A stretch of 64,000 nt of DNA from Streptomyces sp. NBC_00483. GTDB lineage: Bacteria; Actinomycetota; Actinomycetes; Streptomycetales; Streptomycetaceae. Numbering within the stretch: the stretch's first letter is position 1; every line of letters starts with the position of its first letter. The notes under the pieces were generated by a model. It searched no databases. It was not told where the DNA came from and saw nothing but the letters and a program-made list of their open reading frames with translations. The stretch covers positions 7,006,001 to 7,070,000 of the forward strand of contig NZ_CP107880.1 of NCBI RefSeq assembly GCF_036013745.1, given 5' to 3'. Below are positions 36,703 to 45,622 of the stretch, piece by piece. Made by a program: the position numbers and the translations under genes.

Positions 36703-37560
36703 ATGAATGCCATCATCACCGCATCCGAACTTGCGAGCGAGTTGACGGGTGAGCAGCCCCCCGTGCTGCTCGACGTCCGCTGGCAGCTCAGCCTCGCCAA
36801 GGCCGCGGGAGTGCCCGCGTTCGACGGCCGTGCCGAGTACGCGGCGGGCCATGTGCCCGGCGCGGTCTACGTCGATCTGGACACGGAACTCGCTGGTCAC
36901 GCGGGTCCGGGCGACGGCAGGCACCCCTTGCCCGAGCTGTCCGGATTCGGCGCGGCGATGCGCGCCGCCGGCGTCTCGGCGGACCGCGACGTCGTCGTAT
37001 ACGACGGTGGTCAGGGCTGGGCCGCGGCGCGCGCCTGGTGGCTGTTGCGCTGGACGGGTCACTCGTCCGTGCGGGTTCTCGACGGCGGGCTTGCCGCCTG
37101 GAACGGCCCCCTGGAGACCACGGCCCCGACGCCACAGCTGGGCACCTTCGAGCCTGCACCCGGTGCCACCGGTCTGCTCGACGCTGACGCCGCCGCGGCC
37201 CTGGCCCGCTCCGGTCTGCTCCTCGACGCCCGCGCCGCCGAGCGCTACCGCGGTGACGTGGAGCCCATCGACCGCGTCGGCGGCCACATCCCCGGCGCGG
37301 TGTCCGCTCCGACCACGGAGAACGTCGGCGACGACGGCCGCTTCCGGCCGGCCGCCGAGCTCGCGGAGCGCTTCAAGTCCCTTGGCGCGAACGGCGATCC
37401 GGGCCAGGTCGGCGTCTACTGCGGCTCAGGCGTCTCGGCCGCGCACGAGATCCTGGCGCTCGCGGTGGCGGGCATCGATGCCCAGCTGTACGTCGGTTCC
37501 TGGTCCCAGTGGTCCGCCGACGAGGCGCGCCCGGTGGCCACGGGGCCGGACCCGCAGTAG
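36703..37560 (+). CDS. Thiosulfate/3-mercaptopyruvate sulfurtransferase (rhodanese)
   Basis: A 285-aa tandem rhodanese. The N-terminal domain (residues ~1-125) is inactive, and the C-terminal domain carries the catalytic Cys in VYCGSGVSA (about residue 238). The CGSGV loop is typical of mercaptopyruvate-type sulfurtransferases. It transfers sulfane sulfur to cyanide or thiols. ATG 36703 has AAGGA 7-8 nt upstream; ATG 36685 is a weaker alternative. A very strong bidirectional terminator separates it from sepH. Confidence 0.9.
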   Translation: MNAIITASELASELTGEQPPVLLDVRWQLSLAKAAGVPAFDGRAEYAAGHVPGAVYVDLDTELAGHAGPGDGRHPLPELSGFGAAMRAAGVSADRDVVVYDGGQGWAAARAWWLLRWTGHSSVRVLDGGLAAWNGPLETTAPTPQLGTFEPAPGATGLLDADAAAALARSGLLLDARAAERYRGDVEPIDRVGGHIPGAVSAPTTENVGDDGRFRPAAELAERFKSLGANGDPGQVGVYCGSGVSAAHEILALAVAGIDAQLYVGSWSQWSADEARPVATGPDPQ

Positions 37561-37567
37561 CCGTCGC

Positions 37568-37617
37568 TACGCAGAGGGGGCCCGCGCCGACTGAACGGCG
37601 CGGGCCCCCTCTGCGTA
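37568..37617. terminator. Bidirectional terminator between rhodanese and sepH genes
   Basis: Perfect 22-bp inverted repeat (37568-37589 and 37596-37617) between convergent genes. Confidence 0.9.
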
Positions 37618-37649
37618 CAAAAGGTTGCTACTCGTGGTGCAAGAGCCGG

Positions 37650-38744
37650 CTACTCCTGCTTCTTGCGGCGCGTGCCGAAGACGATCTCGTCCCAACTCGG
37701 CACGGCGGCACGGCGACCGGGGCGTACTCCGTCGGCCTCCGCCTGGCGGTCGGTCGTGCCGGTGAGGCGGTCACGGTGGCCGGCGACGGCGCGCGGCATC
37801 AGGATGTCCGCGTACGCCGATCCGGCCCCGGCCGACGCAGCGGGCGCCGCCGGCTCCTCCACCTCGGCGGCCGCGGGCGTCTCCGGCTCCTCCTGCGGCG
37901 GCTCGGGAGCCACGGCAGGACGCTCGGGCACCGCGAGGTCGCCGCGGTAGCTGGGCACGGCCTCCAGGAGGCTGGTCAGCGAGTCGCGCTCCGGCGGGGC
38001 GGACGAGGCGATCGCCGGCAGCTCGGTCTCCTCGGGCTCCGGCTCCGCCGGCGGCGTCGGCCGCTCGAGCTGCCGGTCCAGGGCGCGATCGAGGGGGCGG
38101 TCGAGAGGCCGGTCCCTGGGCAGACGGGCGATGCGCGGCACGAACGGGAACGTGGGTTCGGGCGTACCGATGTCGTCGGACTCGCCGATGAGCGAGCGCG
38201 CCTCGTCGTCCACGGCCTGGACGAGCCTGCGGGGCGGGTCGTACGTCCAGCTCGCCGAGTGCGGTTCGCCCGCGACCCGGTAGACGAGCAGGACTTCCCA
38301 GGTGCCGTCGTCCCGGCGCCAGGAGTCCCACTGGACCGAGTCCTTGTCGGCGCCGCGCAGTACGAGACGCTCCTGCACCGCCTCGCCCAACTGGGGGCCG
38401 GCGTTCTCGCCGGGGCGGCGCACAGGGGTCTTCCTGGCGCGCTCGGCCATGAACGCGCGCTCCGCGAGCACGGGGCCCTCGAAGCGGCGCACCCGGTCGA
38501 CCGGGATGCCGGCGAACTGTGCGACCTCCTCAGCGGTCGCGCCTGCCCGTATACGCGCCTGAATGTCGCGCGGGCGGAGGTGGCTCTCCACCTCGATCTC
38601 GATCTGGCCGAGGCGCGGACGGTCGCCACGTACGGCGGCCCGGAGGCGCTCGTCGATCGGCAGCGTGTACTCCGTGCTGTCCGCAGCCTTCAGCACCAGC
38701 CGTGTGCCGTCGTTAGAGACGGCCACGACACGCAGTTCGGGCAT
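37650..38744 (-). CDS. sepH: Septation protein SepH
   Basis: A 364-aa protein. Its N-terminal DUF3071 domain (about residues 1-170) includes a helix-turn-helix (GATAEEVAQFAGIPVDRVRRFEG) and a conserved WDSWRRDDGTWEV block. A long Pro/Glu-rich disordered tail ends in a short conserved segment (SWDEIVFGTRRKKQE). SepH stimulates FtsZ assembly and is needed for sporulation septation in Streptomyces. ATG 38744 (MPELRVVAVS) has GGGAGG upstream; the frame is open further 5' to 38831 without support. Confidence 0.93.
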   Translation of the reverse strand: MPELRVVAVSNDGTRLVLKAADSTEYTLPIDERLRAAVRGDRPRLGQIEIEVESHLRPRDIQARIRAGATAEEVAQFAGIPVDRVRRFEGPVLAERAFMAERARKTPVRRPGENAGPQLGEAVQERLVLRGADKDSVQWDSWRRDDGTWEVLLVYRVAGEPHSASWTYDPPRRLVQAVDDEARSLIGESDDIGTPEPTFPFVPRIARLPRDRPLDRPLDRALDRQLERPTPPAEPEPEETELPAIASSAPPERDSLTSLLEAVPSYRGDLAVPERPAVAPEPPQEEPETPAAAEVEEPAAPAASAGAGSAYADILMPRAVAGHRDRLTGTTDRQAEADGVRPGRRAAVPSWDEIVFGTRRKKQE

Positions 38745-39263
38745 GGGGACCTCCCGGGTGGTGCCTGCCGACGTCACGTGCGTCGCTGCTTCCGCTAGTC
38801 GAGTGTGGCCTGCCCGGGTGCAGCCTGCCACAACCTTGCCGAGTTGCCCGGCGTGTCGGGCATGGGCCCGGGGTCGCCGTTATGGCACGGTTACCTATTC
38901 GCAACGCTAAGTGACGGACTCCGTCACCCTGTGCAGCGAACCCCCTCCCCACGGTCCTGGCAGGACCCGAGCACCCTGGCGGGAGACCGGACCCAGGGCT
39001 CGCAACAGTACTCCATTCGGGCCACTTGCGTGGATCGGCACGCCGCCGAAGTTCTGTCGGGGGGCGGGAGTTGGGGCCGCGGTCCCACGATTTTGGCGGG
39101 CTATGTGTGGGGTCCGCGTGTTCTGCTTCACGAAATCTCCGGAACCGGAACTGATTCCTCCTCCGATACGTCCTTTCTCTTGTGTCCTAGGGAGTTCGCT
39201 TACTCTTGGGAGCTTCGCTGTGGCATGGGTGGTTTTGTCGAGAAAGGTAGGCAAGGTCAGAGA
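38745..39263. other. Divergent region upstream of sepH and the repeat-tail protein gene, 519 bp
   Basis: No credible ORF. A 7-bp perfect inverted repeat (38911-38917 and 38921-38927) with a 3-nt loop lies near the sepH side. Near the other gene, GGAAC at 39147-39151 and CGTC at 39169-39172 are 17 bp apart, matching ECF sigma-type spacing. Confidence 0.35.
39147..39172 (+). promoter_or_regulatory. Possible ECF-type (SigE-like) promoter
   Basis: GGAAC, then 17 bp, then CGTC, about 90 bp before the ATG at 39264, resembles promoters read by cell-envelope ECF sigma factors. It is only a motif match. Confidence 0.3.
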
Positions 39264-40616
39264 ATGGGCAAGAAGCCGGAGATCTCCGAGGACATATCCG
39301 CGGACGAGCACATATCCGAGGACGTGGAGGAAGAGCCCAGGAGGAAGCGGCTGGATCTGAGCGTCCCGCAGGTGGCGGGCAGTGCGGTCGCCGCCGTCGT
39401 GGCCGCGAAGCTCGCCTCCGGCCTCGGTGTCTACGGGACGATCCTCGGTGCCGGTGTGGTCAGTGCCCTCGCCACCTGTGGTGGCACGCTCTTCCAGCAC
39501 TTCTTCAGGCGCACCGGTGAGCAGATACGCGACGTCCGGGTGGTGAAGCCGAAGACCCGGCAGGTGCCGGTGACGGCGCAGGGCAGGCCCGTGCCCCGTA
39601 CGTTCCGCTCGGACTCCTCGATGGACGCCACGAGGTCCATGGTCACGGGCTCGGAGCCGCCCGCGGCGCGGCCGGCCGTGACGGCGCTGCCGACCACCAC
39701 GACCTGGGGGACGGCGAAGACCCCGACCGCGGATGCCGGTGAGGCGACGGCGCTGCCGCAGGTCTCCGCCGTCGAGCAGGTCACCGCCATGGAACAGGTC
39801 ACCTCCATGAAGCAGGTCTCCACCACCCCCACCGAGGGGACCCAACTGCTCGACACGGGCGCCGTGGCCGACCTGCTGCCCGACGAGGACACCGACAAGA
39901 CGCAGCTGCTGAGCGCCGCGGGTGTCACAGCCGCGACCGATCCCGAGAAGACCCAGCTGATCAGGCCCGAGGCGATCGACGAGGCGACGCGGATGCTGCG
40001 CGCCCCGGACGTCGATCACGCCGATCACGCCGACGGCGGCGCGGACCTCGACGACGAGTTCACCGACGGCACCGTCCACCGTTCACGGATCAAGAGCTGG
40101 AAGCGGCCACTGATCGCCGCGGCGGTCGTGTTCGGCGTCACCATGGGCGGCATCACCACGTACGAACTGGTGTCGGGCCACACCTTCGGTGGCAGCGGCA
40201 GCGGCACCACCATCGGCGACGCCTTCAAGGGGCGGAACTCCTCGTCCGGCGGCGACACCACTCCGGACACCACCCCGACGCCGTCCGACGACAGCAGCAC
40301 CGGCTCGGACACCGGTACGCAGAACAACGACGACTCCGGCACCACCACCCCGGACCCGAGCTCCACCCCGACGACGGGTGACACCGGTGGCTCCGACAGT
40401 GGCTCGGACTCCGGTTCGGACAGCGGGTCCTCCGACTCGGGTTCGGACTCGGGCTCCGATTCTGACTCGGACAGCGGTTCGGACAGCGGCTCCTCCGACT
40501 CCGGTTCGGACTCGGGCTCCGACAGCGGCTCGGACTCCGGTTCGGACAGTGGCAGTACCCCCGACCCGACCTCCGCCCCCACGCAGGGCTCGGACGTCCA
40601 GCAGCAGTCGGAGTGA
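39264..40616 (+). CDS. Single-pass membrane protein with Ser-Asp/Gly repeat tail
   Basis: About 450 aa, no family recognised. The N-terminus is acidic then basic, followed by a hydrophobic stretch (residues ~35-75: VAGSAVAAVVAAKLASG...). A long Thr/Ala/Val-rich region follows with repeats such as VEQVTAMEQVTSMKQV and DKTQLL/EKTQLI. A membrane segment after KSWKRPL lies near residues 278-297, followed by an outward Thr/Pro/Asp-rich region ending in about 55 residues of SDSG-type repeats. The start could also be ATG 39225 (MGGFVEKG). TQLL-type repeats recall substrates with an FHA-style phospho-Thr motif, but this is speculation. Confidence 0.7.
   Translation: MGKKPEISEDISADEHISEDVEEEPRRKRLDLSVPQVAGSAVAAVVAAKLASGLGVYGTILGAGVVSALATCGGTLFQHFFRRTGEQIRDVRVVKPKTRQVPVTAQGRPVPRTFRSDSSMDATRSMVTGSEPPAARPAVTALPTTTTWGTAKTPTADAGEATALPQVSAVEQVTAMEQVTSMKQVSTTPTEGTQLLDTGAVADLLPDEDTDKTQLLSAAGVTAATDPEKTQLIRPEAIDEATRMLRAPDVDHADHADGGADLDDEFTDGTVHRSRIKSWKRPLIAAAVVFGVTMGGITTYELVSGHTFGGSGSGTTIGDAFKGRNSSSGGDTTPDTTPTPSDDSSTGSDTGTQNNDDSGTTTPDPSSTPTTGDTGGSDSGSDSGSDSGSSDSGSDSGSDSDSDSGSDSGSSDSGSDSGSDSGSDSGSDSGSTPDPTSAPTQGSDVQQQSE
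40388..40557 (+). repeat. Tandem repeat encoding the Ser-Asp/Gly tail
   Basis: Degenerate 6-bp and 12-bp units (GGCTCGGACTCC-like) run for about 170 bp and encode SDSG/SDSD repeats. Such tracts expand and contract easily between strains. Confidence 0.85.
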
Positions 40617-40626
40617 CCCGAGGCAC

Positions 40627-40640
40627 GCCCCCGCGGGGGC
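40627..40640. terminator. Short GC palindrome between convergent genes
   Basis: GCCCCCGCGGGGGC, a perfect 14-bp palindrome in the 31-bp gap between two convergent stop codons. It may act as a weak terminator. Confidence 0.45.
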
Positions 40641-40647
40641 TGCCGGG

Positions 40648-42006
40648 TCAGTCGCCGAGGACCCGCCGCAGATAGGCATTGCCGAACACGCGGTCCGGGT
40701 CCAGGCGGTCGCGCAGCGCCGTGAACTCGCCGAAGCGCGGGTACGCGCGCGTGAAGTACTCCGCGTCGCGCGTGTGCATCTTGCCCCAGTGCGGGCGCCC
40801 CTCGTGGGCGGTGAGGATCTGCTCGGCCGCGGTGAAGTACCGGTGGTACGGCGTCCCCTTGTACATGTGCACGGCTACGTAGGCGGTGTTGCGGTCGGAC
40901 GCCGTGGACAGTGCGATGTCGTCGGCCGGGGCGGTGCGGACCTCGACGGGGAAGCTGATCCGCAGGCGTGAGCGGTCGACCATGGACTTCAGCTCGCGCA
41001 AGCTGTCCACGAGGGCCGCGCGCGGAACCGCGTACTCCATCTCCACGAAGCGCACGCGGCGCGGCGATGTGAAGACCTTGTAGGGAATGTCCGTGTACGT
41101 CCGGGAGGACAGTGCCCGGCTGGAGACCTTGGCGATCGACGGGATCGTGGCGGGCACGGCGCGGCCGATCGAATTGGCCACCTGGAACAGGCCGTTGGAG
41201 AGCAGCTCGTCCTCGACGAAGCCGCTGAACCTGGAGACGGGGGCCTCCGGGCCCGCGCTGCGGTTGTTGCGCTTGGTGTTGCAGCTGCCCGTGTGCGGGA
41301 ACCAGTAGAACTCGAAGTGCTCGTTCTCGGCGTGCAGCTCCTCGAAGTCCGTGAGCACCCGGTCGAGGGGCATCGGCTCCTCGCGCGCGGAGAGCAGGAA
41401 GATCGGCTCCACGGCGAAGGTGATCGCCGTGACGATGCCGAGGGCGCCGAGACCGATGCGGGCGGCCGCGAAGACCTCGGGGTTCTCCTTCTCGGAGCAG
41501 GTGAGGAGGTCCCCGCTCGCGGTGACCAGCTCAAGTCCCTTGATCTGCGCGGCGATCGACGCGGAGTCGCGGCCCGTGCCGTGCGTGCCGGTACTGGTGG
41601 CGCCGGAGACCGTCTGCTCCATGATGTCGCCCATGTTCGTGAGCGACAGGCCCTCGCGGGCCAGGGCCATGTTGAGTCGCTTGAGCGGAGTACCGGCCTC
41701 GACCGTGACGGTCCCGTTCGACCGGTCAATGCTGCGGATTCCGGTCAACAGTTGAGGGCGTATCAATACTCCGTCGGTCGCGGCCGCCGCCGTGAAGGAG
41801 TGGCCCGAGCCGACGGCCTTCACCTTCAGGCCGTCCTCCGCGGCGCTGCGCACCGCCGCTGTCAGCTCCTCGACGGAGGCGGGCGTCACCTCGCGCACGG
41901 GGCGCGCGGTGACGTTGCCCGCCCAGTTACGCCAGGCTTCGCTGCTCTTCCGCCTGCCCGTCCGTGTGCCCGGCGCGCCCCGCGTACCCCTCGGTGGCCT
42001 GCTCAT
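40648..42006 (-). CDS. D-arabinono-1,4-lactone oxidase family FAD enzyme
   Basis: A 452-aa flavin oxidase. The PCMH-type FAD domain has the SGHSF loop (VGSGHSFTAAA near residue 66) and GTPLKRLNMAL, and the C-terminal ALO domain ends with HWGKMHTRDAEYF. Family enzymes oxidise aldonolactones or sugar alcohols; the exact substrate is uncertain. ATG 42006 has GGGAGGAAG about 7 nt upstream, so the start is firm even though it lies 80 bp inside the upstream MFS gene. The two genes are likely translationally coupled. Confidence 0.88.
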   Translation of the reverse strand: MSRPPRGTRGAPGTRTGRRKSSEAWRNWAGNVTARPVREVTPASVEELTAAVRSAAEDGLKVKAVGSGHSFTAAAATDGVLIRPQLLTGIRSIDRSNGTVTVEAGTPLKRLNMALAREGLSLTNMGDIMEQTVSGATSTGTHGTGRDSASIAAQIKGLELVTASGDLLTCSEKENPEVFAAARIGLGALGIVTAITFAVEPIFLLSAREEPMPLDRVLTDFEELHAENEHFEFYWFPHTGSCNTKRNNRSAGPEAPVSRFSGFVEDELLSNGLFQVANSIGRAVPATIPSIAKVSSRALSSRTYTDIPYKVFTSPRRVRFVEMEYAVPRAALVDSLRELKSMVDRSRLRISFPVEVRTAPADDIALSTASDRNTAYVAVHMYKGTPYHRYFTAAEQILTAHEGRPHWGKMHTRDAEYFTRAYPRFGEFTALRDRLDPDRVFGNAYLRRVLGD

Positions 42007-43210
42007 CGGTGCTTCCTCCCCGCTGCGGAACCGGCCGCTTCAGCCGGCTATAGCCCAGGAGCCCGACAAGGACCGCGACGGCGCCGGATACTCCCGGCAC
42101 CGCGTACCCGGCATCCGCCCCGGCCGCGTCGATCACCCAGCCGGCCACGGAGGAGCCGAGCGCGACGCCGACCGAGAGTCCGGTGCTCACCCAGGTCATG
42201 CCCTCGGTCAGCTTCGCGCGTGGTACGTGCTGCTCGACGAGGGCCATCGTCGTGATCATCGTCGGTGCGACGGACAGGCCCGCGACGAAGAGCGCCACGG
42301 CCAGGATTGGCAGGTTCCCGACCAGTTGGAGGGGGATCATACTCACGGCCATCGTGACGACACCCAGCAGCCACCTGGGAGCGGGCGCTCCCTTGAAGTG
42401 CAGCAGGCCGAACAGCGCGCCCGCGAGGCAGGAGCCGGTCGCGTAGACGGCGAGCACCACGCTGGCCATCGACTTGTGGCCGAGGTCCTCGGCGTAGGCC
42501 ACCGTGACGACGTCGATCGACCCGAAGATCGCCCCCGTAGCGACGAAGGTCGCCACCAGAACCTGCAAGCCACGCGCGCGGAGCGCCGATCCGGGGCTGT
42601 GCTGTTCACGCGGATGCGGTACCGGTTCCGTGGCGCGCTGCGACGTCAGCCAGAAGACGCCGGCCGCGAGGAAACAGCCCGCCAGAAGAGGCCCCGCCTC
42701 CGGGAACCACACCGTGGACAGCCCGATCGAGATGATCGGCCCGAAGACGAAGCACACCTCGTCCAGCACCGACTCGAAGGAGTACGCGGTGTGCAGCTGC
42801 CGCGGGACGTCTCCGTAGAGGGCCGCCCACCGTGACCGGATCATGGAGCCGACGCTCGGGACGCAGCCGACGAGCGCGGCGCACGCGAAGAGGGTCCAGT
42901 CCGGCGCCGTGTACTTGGCGCACAGCAGGAGACCGGTGACCGCGACGAGCGAGATCACGGTGGCCGGCCGAAGCACCCGGCGCTGCCCGTGCCGGTCGAC
43001 GAGCCGGGAGATCTGCGGCCCGAGCAGCGCGGCCGACAGCGCCACCGTCGCGGACAGGGCCCCCGCGAGCCCGTAGCGCCCGGTCAGCTGGGAGACCATC
43101 GTGACGATGCCGATGCCCATCATGGACAGGGGCATTCGGCCGAGGAGCCCGGCAGCGGAGAAGCTCTTGGTTCCGGGCAGGGCGAATATGGCGCGGTAGG
43201 GGCTGGGCAA
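41927..43210 (-). CDS. MFS transporter
   Basis: A 12-helix major facilitator of about 427 aa (448 aa from GTG 43273). The loop 2-3 signature-like segment is RLVDRHGQRRVLRP. The tail after the last helix is polar and overlaps the lactone oxidase start. Two starts are possible. TTG 43210 (MPSPYRAIF) has GGAG 8-11 nt upstream and begins close to the first helix. GTG 43273 adds 21 residues including a rare TTA Leu codon (43229-43231). I prefer 43210. The substrate is unknown. The gene is divergent from the ferrochelatase gene. Confidence 0.82.
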   Translation of the reverse strand: MPSPYRAIFALPGTKSFSAAGLLGRMPLSMMGIGIVTMVSQLTGRYGLAGALSATVALSAALLGPQISRLVDRHGQRRVLRPATVISLVAVTGLLLCAKYTAPDWTLFACAALVGCVPSVGSMIRSRWAALYGDVPRQLHTAYSFESVLDEVCFVFGPIISIGLSTVWFPEAGPLLAGCFLAAGVFWLTSQRATEPVPHPREQHSPGSALRARGLQVLVATFVATGAIFGSIDVVTVAYAEDLGHKSMASVVLAVYATGSCLAGALFGLLHFKGAPAPRWLLGVVTMAVSMIPLQLVGNLPILAVALFVAGLSVAPTMITTMALVEQHVPRAKLTEGMTWVSTGLSVGVALGSSVAGWVIDAAGADAGYAVPGVSGAVAVLVGLLGYSRLKRPVPQRGGSTDEQATEGYAGRAGHTDGQAEEQRSLA

Positions 43211-43315
43211 CTCGACTCCGGTAAGGCGTAAAAGCGGTGGATACAGCTTACGCGCGCCACGACCGGGACACACGCGGTTTTCCGCCTGTCAGTGCCGGGT
43301 GGCAGGATCGAAGTC

Positions 43316-44455
43316 ATGCCAGACGCGCACGCTGCCAGCCCCGATGCCCGCCCCTACGACGCCCTGCTGCTGCTCTCGTTCGGAGGCCCCGAGGGCCCCG
43401 ACGACGTCGTCCCGTTCCTGGAGAACGTGACGCGCGGCCGGGGCATCCCCAAGGAGCGGCTCAAAGAGGTCGGGCAGCACTACTTCCTGTTCGGCGGGGT
43501 CAGCCCGATCAACGACCAGAACAGGGCCCTGCTCGACGCCCTGCGCAAGGACTTCGCCGAGCACGGCCTGGAACTGCCGGTCTACTGGGGCAACCGGAAC
43601 TGGGCGCCGTACCTGACGGACACGCTGCGCGAGATGGTCACCGACGGCCACCGCCGCATCCTCGTCCTCGCCACCAGCGCCTACGCCTCGTACTCGGGCT
43701 GCCGCCAGTACCGTGAGAACCTCGCGGAGGCGCTCGCCGCGCTGGAGGCCGAGGGCCTGGAGCTGCCGAGGATCGACAAGCTGCGGCACTACTTCAACCA
43801 CCCCGGCTTCGTGCGCCCCATGATCGAGGGCGTCCTGAAGTCCCTCGCCGACCTCCCCGAGGACGTCCGCGCCGGCGCCCACATCGCCTTCACCACGCAC
43901 TCCATCCCGAACGCGGCGGCCGACACCTCCGGGCGGACCGAGGAGCACGGCGACGGGGGCGCGTACGTGAAGCAGCACCTGGACGTCGCGCAGCTCATCG
44001 CCGACGCGGTGCGCGAGGAGACCGGCGTCGCCCACCCCTGGCAGCTCGTCTACCAGTCGCGTTCCGGCGCCCCGCACATCCCGTGGCTCGAGCCCGACAT
44101 CTGCGACCACCTGGAGGAGCGCCACGCGGCGGGCGTCCCGGCCGTCGTCATGGCGCCCATCGGCTTCGTCTCCGACCATATGGAGGTCCTCTACGACCTC
44201 GACACCGAGGCCGAGGCGAAGGCCGCGGAGCTGGGCCTTCCGGTGCGCCGCTCCGCCACCGTGGGAGCCGACCCGCGCTTCGCCGCCGCCGTACGGGAGT
44301 TGGCCCTTGAGCGGGCCGCCACCGAGAGCGGCAGGAACGTCACGCCTTGCGCTCTGGGTGCGCTCGGCGCCAGCCACGACCTGTGTCCCGTGGGCTGCTG
44401 CCCCGCCCGCACCCCCAAGCCGGCCGCCGCCGGCGCCGACAGCTCGTACGCGTAA
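43316..44455 (+). CDS. hemH: Ferrochelatase (coproporphyrin type, CpfC)
   Basis: A 379-aa ferrochelatase that inserts Fe2+ into a porphyrin; actinobacteria use coproporphyrin III. The family segments [11 protein letters not shown] and FTTHSIP (catalytic His) are present. Cys residues at SGCRQYR and the C-terminal CALG...CPVGCC fit the [2Fe-2S] cluster known in actinobacterial enzymes. ATG 43316 has CAGGAT 7 nt before it and no ribosome binding site, suggesting a leaderless mRNA. The inositol-phosphatase family gene follows after 10 bp. Confidence 0.93.
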   Translation: MPDAHAASPDARPYDALLLLSFGGPEGPDDVVPFLENVTRGRGIPKERLKEVGQHYFLFGGVSPINDQNRALLDALRKDFAEHGLELPVYWGNRNWAPYLTDTLREMVTDGHRRILVLATSAYASYSGCRQYRENLAEALAALEAEGLELPRIDKLRHYFNHPGFVRPMIEGVLKSLADLPEDVRAGAHIAFTTHSIPNAAADTSGRTEEHGDGGAYVKQHLDVAQLIADAVREETGVAHPWQLVYQSRSGAPHIPWLEPDICDHLEERHAAGVPAVVMAPIGFVSDHMEVLYDLDTEAEAKAAELGLPVRRSATVGADPRFAAAVRELALERAATESGRNVTPCALGALGASHDLCPVGCCPARTPKPAAAGADSSYA

Positions 44456-44465
44456 GGACAGTGAC

Positions 44466-45326
44466 GTGACCGACCCCAAGGCCACTACCGACCCCAAGGC
44501 CACTGAGGCCGCCCCCACTGCCGACGACCTCGCGTCGCTCAAGGCGGAACTGCTCGAGATCGCCCTGGAGGCGGCGGCACGGGCCGGTGTGTTCCTGCGC
44601 GACGGCAGGCCCGAGGACCTCGGCGTCGCCGCCACCAAGACGAGCGCCGTCGACGTCGTCACCGAGATGGACATCGCCTCCGAGAAGCTGATCACGGACT
44701 ACCTGGCCGAGCGCCGCCCCGACGACGGGGTGCTCGGCGAGGAGGGCTCCTCCGTGGAGGGCACCAGCGGCATCCAGTGGGTGATCGACCCCATCGACGG
44801 AACCGTCAACTACCTTTACGGGCGCCCCGATTGGTCCGTCTCCATCGCGGCCCGCAAGGACGGCGAGACGCTCGTCGGCGTCGTCGCCGCCCCGATGCGC
44901 GCCGAGACCTACCGCGCCGTCCTCGGCGAGGGCGCCTTCGTGAACGACCGACCCGCGCGCGTGCGCGTGGCGCCGCCCCTCGAGCAGGCCCTGGTCGGCA
45001 CCGGCTTCGGCTACCTGGAGTCGCGCCGCGCCCGCCAGGCGGAGGTGCTGGGGCATTTGGTGCCGCGCGTGCGCGACATCCGGCGCGGTGGCTCGGCCGC
45101 CATCGACCTGTGCGACGTGGCGCTCGGCCGCATGGACGCGTACTACGAACGCGGCCTGAACCCCTGGGACTTCGCGGCAGGCGACCTCATCGCGCGCGAG
45201 GCGGGCGCCCTCACCGGCGGCCGCCCCGGGGAGCCGCTCTCGCCGGAGCTGACCGTCGCGGCGCCCCCCGGCGTCTTCGAGCCGCTTCAGAACTGGCTGG
45301 AAGAACTCGGCGCCTGGCACGACTGA
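44466..45326 (+). CDS. Inositol monophosphatase family protein (SuhB-like)
   Basis: A 286-aa FIG-superfamily phosphatase. The metal-binding motifs are GEEGS, DPIDGTVNY and WDFAAGDLI. It hydrolyses inositol phosphates or related sugar phosphates with Mg2+. GTG 44466 has AAGGAC upstream; the frame runs through the end of hemH, so the start is chosen by signal and by family length. The N-terminal ~20 residues contain a DPKAT duplication. The mycobacterial homologue suhB lies in the equivalent neighbourhood. Confidence 0.9.
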   Translation: MTDPKATTDPKATEAAPTADDLASLKAELLEIALEAAARAGVFLRDGRPEDLGVAATKTSAVDVVTEMDIASEKLITDYLAERRPDDGVLGEEGSSVEGTSGIQWVIDPIDGTVNYLYGRPDWSVSIAARKDGETLVGVVAAPMRAETYRAVLGEGAFVNDRPARVRVAPPLEQALVGTGFGYLESRRARQAEVLGHLVPRVRDIRRGGSAAIDLCDVALGRMDAYYERGLNPWDFAAGDLIAREAGALTGGRPGEPLSPELTVAAPPGVFEPLQNWLEELGAWHD

Positions 45327-45397
45327 GCGTCCCGGCTCACGGCACACGAGCTAGCGGCAGACAAGCTCGCGGAACACGAGCCCACGGCATACGAAAA

Positions 45398-45436
45398 GGC
45401 CCCGGCGCCCGCCTGGATCAACCAGACGCCGGGGCC
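45398..45436. terminator. Bidirectional terminator
   Basis: 10-bp perfect arms (45398-45407 and 45427-45436) between the convergent phosphatase and 57-aa protein genes. Confidence 0.75.
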
Positions 45437-45448
45437 CTCGTACGTGCG

Positions 45449-45622
45449 TCAGACGCTCGAGGCGTGAACCTCCACGCCGTGCTCCGCGGCGAGGCGGCGG
45501 AGGTCGTCCAGCTCACCCTGCTCGACCTCGGCAAGGAAGTCGTCACCGGTCTCGCGCGCCAGCGTCAGGTCGGTCTCCGCCGCCCTAATGCGCTGCAGAA
45601 GTCCTGCGGTGAATGCGTCCAT
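45449..45622 (-). CDS. Small conserved acidic protein, 57 aa
   Basis: MDAFTAGLLQRIR followed by an Asp/Glu-rich helical stretch, predicted as two helices. No family name recognised. The ATG at 45622 has GAGGGGG upstream on the minus strand, and codon use matches Streptomyces genes, so it is probably real. The frame runs further 5' without coding character. It lies between a phosphatase gene and cutR. Confidence 0.65.
   Translation of the reverse strand: MDAFTAGLLQRIRAAETDLTLARETGDDFLAEVEQGELDDLRRLAAEHGVEVHASSV

Noticed and set aside
38747..40079. Minus-strand open frame antisense to the repeat-tail protein
   Set aside because: His/Gly/Arg-rich shadow of a GC-rich gene with no recognisable domain.
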